Source: Candidatus Undinarchaeales archaeon (lineage in GTDB: Archaea; SpSt-1190; JASMDC01). From it: 9,270 bases of DNA. The position numbers and the translations under genes were made by a program. Numbering within the stretch: the first letter of the stretch is position 1; each line of letters begins with the position of its first letter. The stretch lies in assembly GCA_030753015.1 (NCBI GenBank), contig JASMDC010000008.1, forward strand, positions 1 through 9,270. The letters run 5' to 3'. Below, in pieces: positions 6,330-9,270 of the stretch. The notes under the pieces are model-generated. The model had not been told where the DNA came from, did not search any database, and saw only the letters and a program-made list of their open reading frames with translations.

Positions 6330-6336
6330 TCACCTC
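6330..6336 (-). promoter_or_regulatory. Strong Shine-Dalgarno site that sets the ATP-grasp start
   Basis: The minus strand reads GAGGTGA, five bases (ACCCT) before ATG 6324. It closely complements the archaeal 16S rRNA 3' end and overlaps no coding sequence, lying in the gap after the M20 stop (6341-6343). It shows that this gene is translated from its own site within a longer transcript. Confidence 0.75.
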
Positions 6337-6340
6337 AAGG

Positions 6341-7531
6341 TCAGTTCGATCTATCGTACGAGACATATGTAGCGAGCAATGTCGCAGTGAGCATGGAACG
6401 TTGGAAGAGCGAAGGTAGGTACAGGCGCTCCTGAGGAGTATGATCGTCGAAGCCGATGGGGCCAAGACCATCCAGTGTAGGGACTCCGGATGCTCCGAAC
6501 CAGCTCGAGTCAGCCGTACCGGTACGACGCTCCTTCTGCACGTTCTGTCGGAGCGCTGCGGCCACGGACTGTATCCTTTCGAGGAGGTAGCCTGTCCCCT
6601 CGTTCTCGGGCCAGGCTGGACGGAAGCTCGTGAGCTTGAGCGAGTTCTGGGCACCGGTCACGGTCGGGATTGCACATATCTGCTCCATGTCCTCCTTGAT
6701 CGCTCTTTCTGATGCGGGATCCCAGAACCAGATGTCCACTAAAGCGGTAGCAGAAGATGGGACCGTGTTCCTGGCCTCTCCTCCCCATGCTCGTCCCACG
6801 TTGAAGGCCGTCCCTGGATACTTCCCGTTAAGACCTTCCACAGCGATTATCTTGTGGGAGAGCTCCTCGAGGGCGCTCGTCTTGAACGATTGGAGCAATC
6901 CCGCATGATAAGCTACTCCTTGGACATCCAGCTGGTAGGCGACCTTGGCACGTCGTGAGACGACGACCTCGCCTTTGGGGCCTCCGCACTCGAAGTATAG
7001 GGCCAGCTCGGTGTTACGGGCCAAGGGTTTGAAGAGAGGCCGTGATGTCGTTGAAGCACGCTCCTCATCGCTGTTCAGAACAACGGTGATGGCAAGCCCG
7101 TCCATTAGTCCCGCTGCCTTCAGAGATTCCAGGGCAGCGAGCATGACGACGATACCGCCCTTCATATCGCTCGTACCGGGGCCTATCGCGTACTCACCGT
7201 TGATCGTGAAGGCGGGCAGCTGAGTGTAGTCCGTATAGGTGGTGTCTGTATGTCCTCCGAGCACGATCTGCTTACCTTCCATGCCGTTGGTGGCTACTAG
7301 ATGGTCGCCGAACCCTCGCGCAGAGTGACGTCTTACGGTCATTCCGAGGGCCTTAAGCCTCAGCTCAATGAGCTCATTGACTCTTTGAACGCCTTCGACC
7401 ATATCGGAACCGCAGGGTATGTCGACGAGTTTCTTGAGCGTCTCGATGTACTGCTGTTGCTCCTTCTCAAGGATCGCTTTGAACTGTCCAACGACCGATT
7501 GCGGGACAGTGATGCTATCCTGTTCGGTCAT
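6341..7531 (-). CDS. M20 family metallopeptidase (carboxypeptidase G2 / ArgE-DapE-like)
   Basis: 396 residues from ATG 7531. It is a two-zinc amidohydrolase or peptidase with all ligands in place: H94 and catalytic D96 in GGHTDT, bridging D122 in GPGTSDMKGG, catalytic E156 with E157 in NSDEE, E181 in LYFECGG, and H364 in DDHTPQE. GVPTLDGLGP (349-358) is typical of the carboxypeptidase G2 and glutamate carboxypeptidase branch, which removes C-terminal amino acids from dipeptides and acyl-amino acids. H209 in GVAYHAGL is the dimer-domain histidine. A GTG at 7540 overlaps the aminomutase stop (GTGA) and is an alternative start, but GAGTGA-N5-ATG 7531 mirrors the ribosome site of the next gene, so 7531 is preferred. 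Its stop falls 16 bases before the ATP-grasp start. It may hydrolyse the peptide made by that ligase. Confidence 0.92.
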   Translation of the reverse strand: MTEQDSITVPQSVVGQFKAILEKEQQQYIETLKKLVDIPCGSDMVEGVQRVNELIELRLKALGMTVRRHSARGFGDHLVATNGMEGKQIVLGGHTDTTYTDYTQLPAFTINGEYAIGPGTSDMKGGIVVMLAALESLKAAGLMDGLAITVVLNSDEERASTTSRPLFKPLARNTELALYFECGGPKGEVVVSRRAKVAYQLDVQGVAYHAGLLQSFKTSALEELSHKIIAVEGLNGKYPGTAFNVGRAWGGEARNTVPSSATALVDIWFWDPASERAIKEDMEQICAIPTVTGAQNSLKLTSFRPAWPENEGTGYLLERIQSVAAALRQNVQKERRTGTADSSWFGASGVPTLDGLGPIGFDDHTPQERLYLPSLFQRSMLTATLLATYVSYDRSN

Positions 7532-7536
7532 TGACG

Positions 7537-8856
7537 TCACTCACGAATGTAATCGGGATCCCGCTTCTCATCATCGTAGTCCATTACAAGACCTTGCCAC
7601 GAGCGGAACCGTGCTTTGCCGTTAGCGTTGATGTTCAATAGGTAGTTGGGCATTACAGGCGTCTTGCCCCTGCCCATGGGTAGTGTGCAGATATAGGTGG
7701 GCACCGCAAGGCCTGATGTGTAGTTGCGCAGGTACTCCATGATGTTGTACCCGTCCTGGATGCTCGGCCTGAAATGTCGGATTCCCTCGAGCATCTTGCA
7801 GTTGAAGATGTAGTATGGTCTGACCTTGATGGTTAGGAGTTCTTGGCACAGCTTCTTCATCACATGACGGTCGGTGTTGATGCCACGCAGCAGCACGCTC
7901 TGGTTCCCGAGCAGGATGCCTGCACGAGTAAGCTTGTCGCAAGCTTCGGCGGCCTCGTTGGTGATCTCCTTCGGGTGGTTGTACTGTGTGTTGAGGTAGA
8001 GCGGGTCGTGCGTGGAGAGCATCTCGCACAGGTCGTCGGTGACACGCATGGGGAGCACACAGGGCATCCGAGTTCCAAGACGCTTTATCTCGACGTGAGG
8101 GATGGCATCCAGTTCACCGAGGATCCAATCAAGACGCTCGTTCGTAAGCGCGAACGCATCACCGCCTGTGATGAGCACGTCCCGAATCTCCTCATGCTCC
8201 TGCACGTAATCCAGTGCCATGGATATGTCCTTCTTGGAGTAGAGAAGGTTCTCATGGCTGATGTGCCGACGCCTGAGGCAATGTCGACAGAACATGGCGC
8301 AAGCGTTGGTGACATTGATGATGAGCCGGTCAGGATAGAGCCTGGTGATTAGGGGGGCCGGTGAATTGTACAGGACAGTCTCCGGGTCCTTCTCGACCGT
8401 GGTATCCAGCACTTCATTTACAATCGGGATGCTCTGCATACGTACGGGACAATTACGGTCTTTCCTGTCCATGAGACTGGCGTAGTAAGGAGAGACGCCC
8501 CAGCGGTACATCTCCTCGACATCCCTGATATGTCCATGTTCCTCCTTGGAGAGGTCGATGATACGGACGAGCTGGTCCACGCTCCTGATGGTGTTGCGGA
8601 GGTGCCATCGCCAGTCCTTCCAGTCGTCGTCCGTACCACCGAGCACGTCGAGGATGCGCTTCTTGTTCTTCACGTACTGAGCTGCGAGCTTTCGCCCGGT
8701 CGGGATCGAGTCCTTGACCGCCAGATAGTCGGCGATGGACTCCTTGTACGACTCACATCGCTCGAGGGCATACTTACGCTTCTCGGGTGTTATGTGGAGG
8801 AGGGTCTTCTCAACGGGTACGAACGTCGAATCGGATGTATCGTCCTTCTTTGCCAT
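7537..8856 (-). CDS. eam: KamA-family radical SAM aminomutase, probable glutamate 2,3-aminomutase
   Basis: 439 residues, in the KamA family, which moves an alpha-amino group to the beta carbon using SAM, a 4Fe-4S cluster and PLP. The cluster motif is CAMFCRHC (C186, C190, C193), followed by LRRRH. ITGGDAF (229-235), LGNQSVLLRGIN (316-327) and VRPYYIFNC (345-353) are family signatures. GKTPVMPNY (397-405) holds the PLP lysine K398. The Clostridium lysine enzyme binds the substrate amine with Asp293 and Asp330; the aligned residues here are K354 and T391. The characterised glutamate enzyme has Lys and Asn there, so an acidic substrate is likely and lysine is disfavoured. The N-terminal domain includes DWKDWRWHLRN (78-88). 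A GGTG lies eight bases before ATG 8856. It is coupled to the M20 gene. Alternative: an aminomutase for another acidic substrate. Confidence 0.85.
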   Translation of the reverse strand: MAKKDDTSDSTFVPVEKTLLHITPEKRKYALERCESYKESIADYLAVKDSIPTGRKLAAQYVKNKKRILDVLGGTDDDWKDWRWHLRNTIRSVDQLVRIIDLSKEEHGHIRDVEEMYRWGVSPYYASLMDRKDRNCPVRMQSIPIVNEVLDTTVEKDPETVLYNSPAPLITRLYPDRLIINVTNACAMFCRHCLRRRHISHENLLYSKKDISMALDYVQEHEEIRDVLITGGDAFALTNERLDWILGELDAIPHVEIKRLGTRMPCVLPMRVTDDLCEMLSTHDPLYLNTQYNHPKEITNEAAEACDKLTRAGILLGNQSVLLRGINTDRHVMKKLCQELLTIKVRPYYIFNCKMLEGIRHFRPSIQDGYNIMEYLRNYTSGLAVPTYICTLPMGRGKTPVMPNYLLNINANGKARFRSWQGLVMDYDDEKRDPDYIRE

Positions 8857-8919
8857 CAGCGTTACACCGTGCCATTGGCCCAGGGCTCGGGCCGCATGGG
8901 GACCCTGAGACAGAGCGTG

Positions 8920-8930
8920 GTATAAAAGGT
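8920..8930 (-). promoter_or_regulatory. TATA box for the aminomutase-peptidase-ligase operon
   Basis: The minus strand reads ACCTTTTATAC in the 102-base gap after the isomerase-like gene. Transcription would begin near 8900 and leave a leader of about 44 nt with a GGTG ribosome site (8865-8868). It is the only strong TATA box in the three-gene unit, consistent with one mRNA for the aminomutase, M20 and ATP-grasp genes. Confidence 0.5.
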
Positions 8931-8958
8931 TGTCGTTGGCCTCTGGTGGAACGGTCGC

Positions 8959-9240
8959 TCAGAAATAGCGTTCGAGATGCTCTCTGGACGCCACGGCGTC
9001 CTCGATGGTGTACCCTTCCCGCATCTCTATGTCAACGACCCTGAGATGAGGGAGCGTTGCCACCTGGCGGTAGACGTCATCGGGGAGGCTGCCGGAGACA
9101 GGTTGGTGAAGATCGGACCTTCCATCGTTGTCGTGCATGTGCACGTGTATGGTGTATTCGCCCAGCGCCTCGATCGACATTTCTTCCAGGTTTTTAGGCG
9201 CCGGTTTTTGTTGTTGGGGTTCCAAATCGTCGGTATCCAT
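8959..9240 (-). CDS. Short protein resembling the C-terminal part of a sugar phosphate isomerase / AP-endonuclease-2 TIM barrel
   Basis: 93 residues. IHVHMHDNDGRSDLHQP (31-47) matches the late-barrel motif h-H-x-H-D-N-D-G-x-x-D-x-H of xylose-isomerase-like TIM barrels, where the His and Asp residues bind metal. VVDIEMREG (68-76) fits the final strand with its metal-binding Glu, and EDAVASREHLERYF fits the last helix. The rest of the barrel (usually about 170-200 more residues) is absent. Residues 1-29 are acidic, then Gln/Pro-rich, and do not look like the barrel. An in-frame TAG at 9253-9255 closes the frame upstream. A good ribosome site (GGAGG, seven bases before ATG 9240) argues for a real short gene rather than decay. 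The missing N-terminal part could lie beyond the window edge in another frame, making this a broken gene. Confidence 0.6.
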   Translation of the reverse strand: MDTDDLEPQQQKPAPKNLEEMSIEALGEYTIHVHMHDNDGRSDLHQPVSGSLPDDVYRQVATLPHLRVVDIEMREGYTIEDAVASREHLERYF

Positions 9241-9243
9241 TGT

Positions 9244-9253
9244 CCACCCTCCC
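9244..9253 (-). promoter_or_regulatory. Shine-Dalgarno site of the short isomerase-like gene
   Basis: The minus strand reads GGGAGGGTGG, with the GGAGG core seven bases before ATG 9240. It decides the start and supports independent translation of the short protein. The first base or two overlap an in-frame TAG stop (9253-9255). Any promoter would lie outside the window. Confidence 0.6.
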
Positions 9254-9270
9254 TATATTGTGTATGGGAG

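Noticed and set aside
6325-6654. N-terminal extension of the ATP-grasp frame up to 6654
   Set aside because: The added 110 residues are Arg/Ser/Pro-rich, overlap the M20 C-terminus and match no domain. GAGGTGA five bases before ATG 6324 and the family-like MHIAIVRN start fix the true start.
7537-8856. Assignment as lysine 2,3-aminomutase (AblA) of the acetyl-beta-lysine pathway
   Set aside because: The two substrate-binding aspartates are replaced by Lys354 and Thr391, and no AblB acetyltransferase lies nearby.

Overview
This window reads as archaeal DNA. Genes are preceded by A/T-rich TATA-like boxes about 23-25 bp upstream of start codons or short leaders, several starts have no Shine-Dalgarno sequence (probable leaderless mRNAs), and the clear ribosome sites are of the GAGGTGA/GGAGG type. 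Gene content (two DUF4870-like membrane proteins, a stand-alone RibD-C-type reductase, a 7TM protein ending in a YR..L..AW.DG.LT..E tail) suggests a euryarchaeal lineage, perhaps Thermoplasmatota; that placement is inference. A radical-SAM aminomutase points to an anaerobic or micro-oxic life.

Layout. From 2085 down to base 1 on the minus strand runs one uninterrupted 695-codon frame that leaves the window. It encodes a secreted protein with 88 cysteines, made of a signal peptide, a beta-sandwich-like N-terminal region, and duplicated Cys-rich modules containing Asp/Asn calcium-loop-like motifs. Divergent from it, on the plus strand, are two paralogous DUF4870-like membrane proteins (2201-2677 and 2879-3367); the second ends in a tandem Gln-rich heptad repeat. 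These converge on a block of six minus-strand genes that runs from 9240 down to 3424. In transcription order it holds a stand-alone C-terminal piece of a sugar-isomerase-like TIM barrel, a KamA-family aminomutase, an M20 metallopeptidase, a D-Ala-D-Ala-ligase-like ATP-grasp enzyme, a 7TM membrane protein, and a RibD-C-like reductase.

The most interesting unit is the tight trio aminomutase - M20 peptidase - ATP-grasp (8856 to 5344). The aminomutase keeps the radical-SAM cysteines and the PLP lysine, but the two aspartates that hold the lysine side chain in lysine 2,3-aminomutase are replaced by Lys354 and Thr391. This resembles glutamate 2,3-aminomutase, so the likely product is beta-glutamate or a related beta-amino acid. 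A peptide-bond-forming ATP-grasp enzyme and a peptide-bond-cleaving M20 enzyme next to it suggest a pathway that makes and breaks a beta-amino-acid-containing dipeptide or amide, perhaps an osmolyte. That pathway is a hypothesis from gene content; the individual family calls are firm.

No tRNA, rRNA, CRISPR array, insertion sequence or attachment site was seen. No gene-free stretch exceeds about 200 bases.
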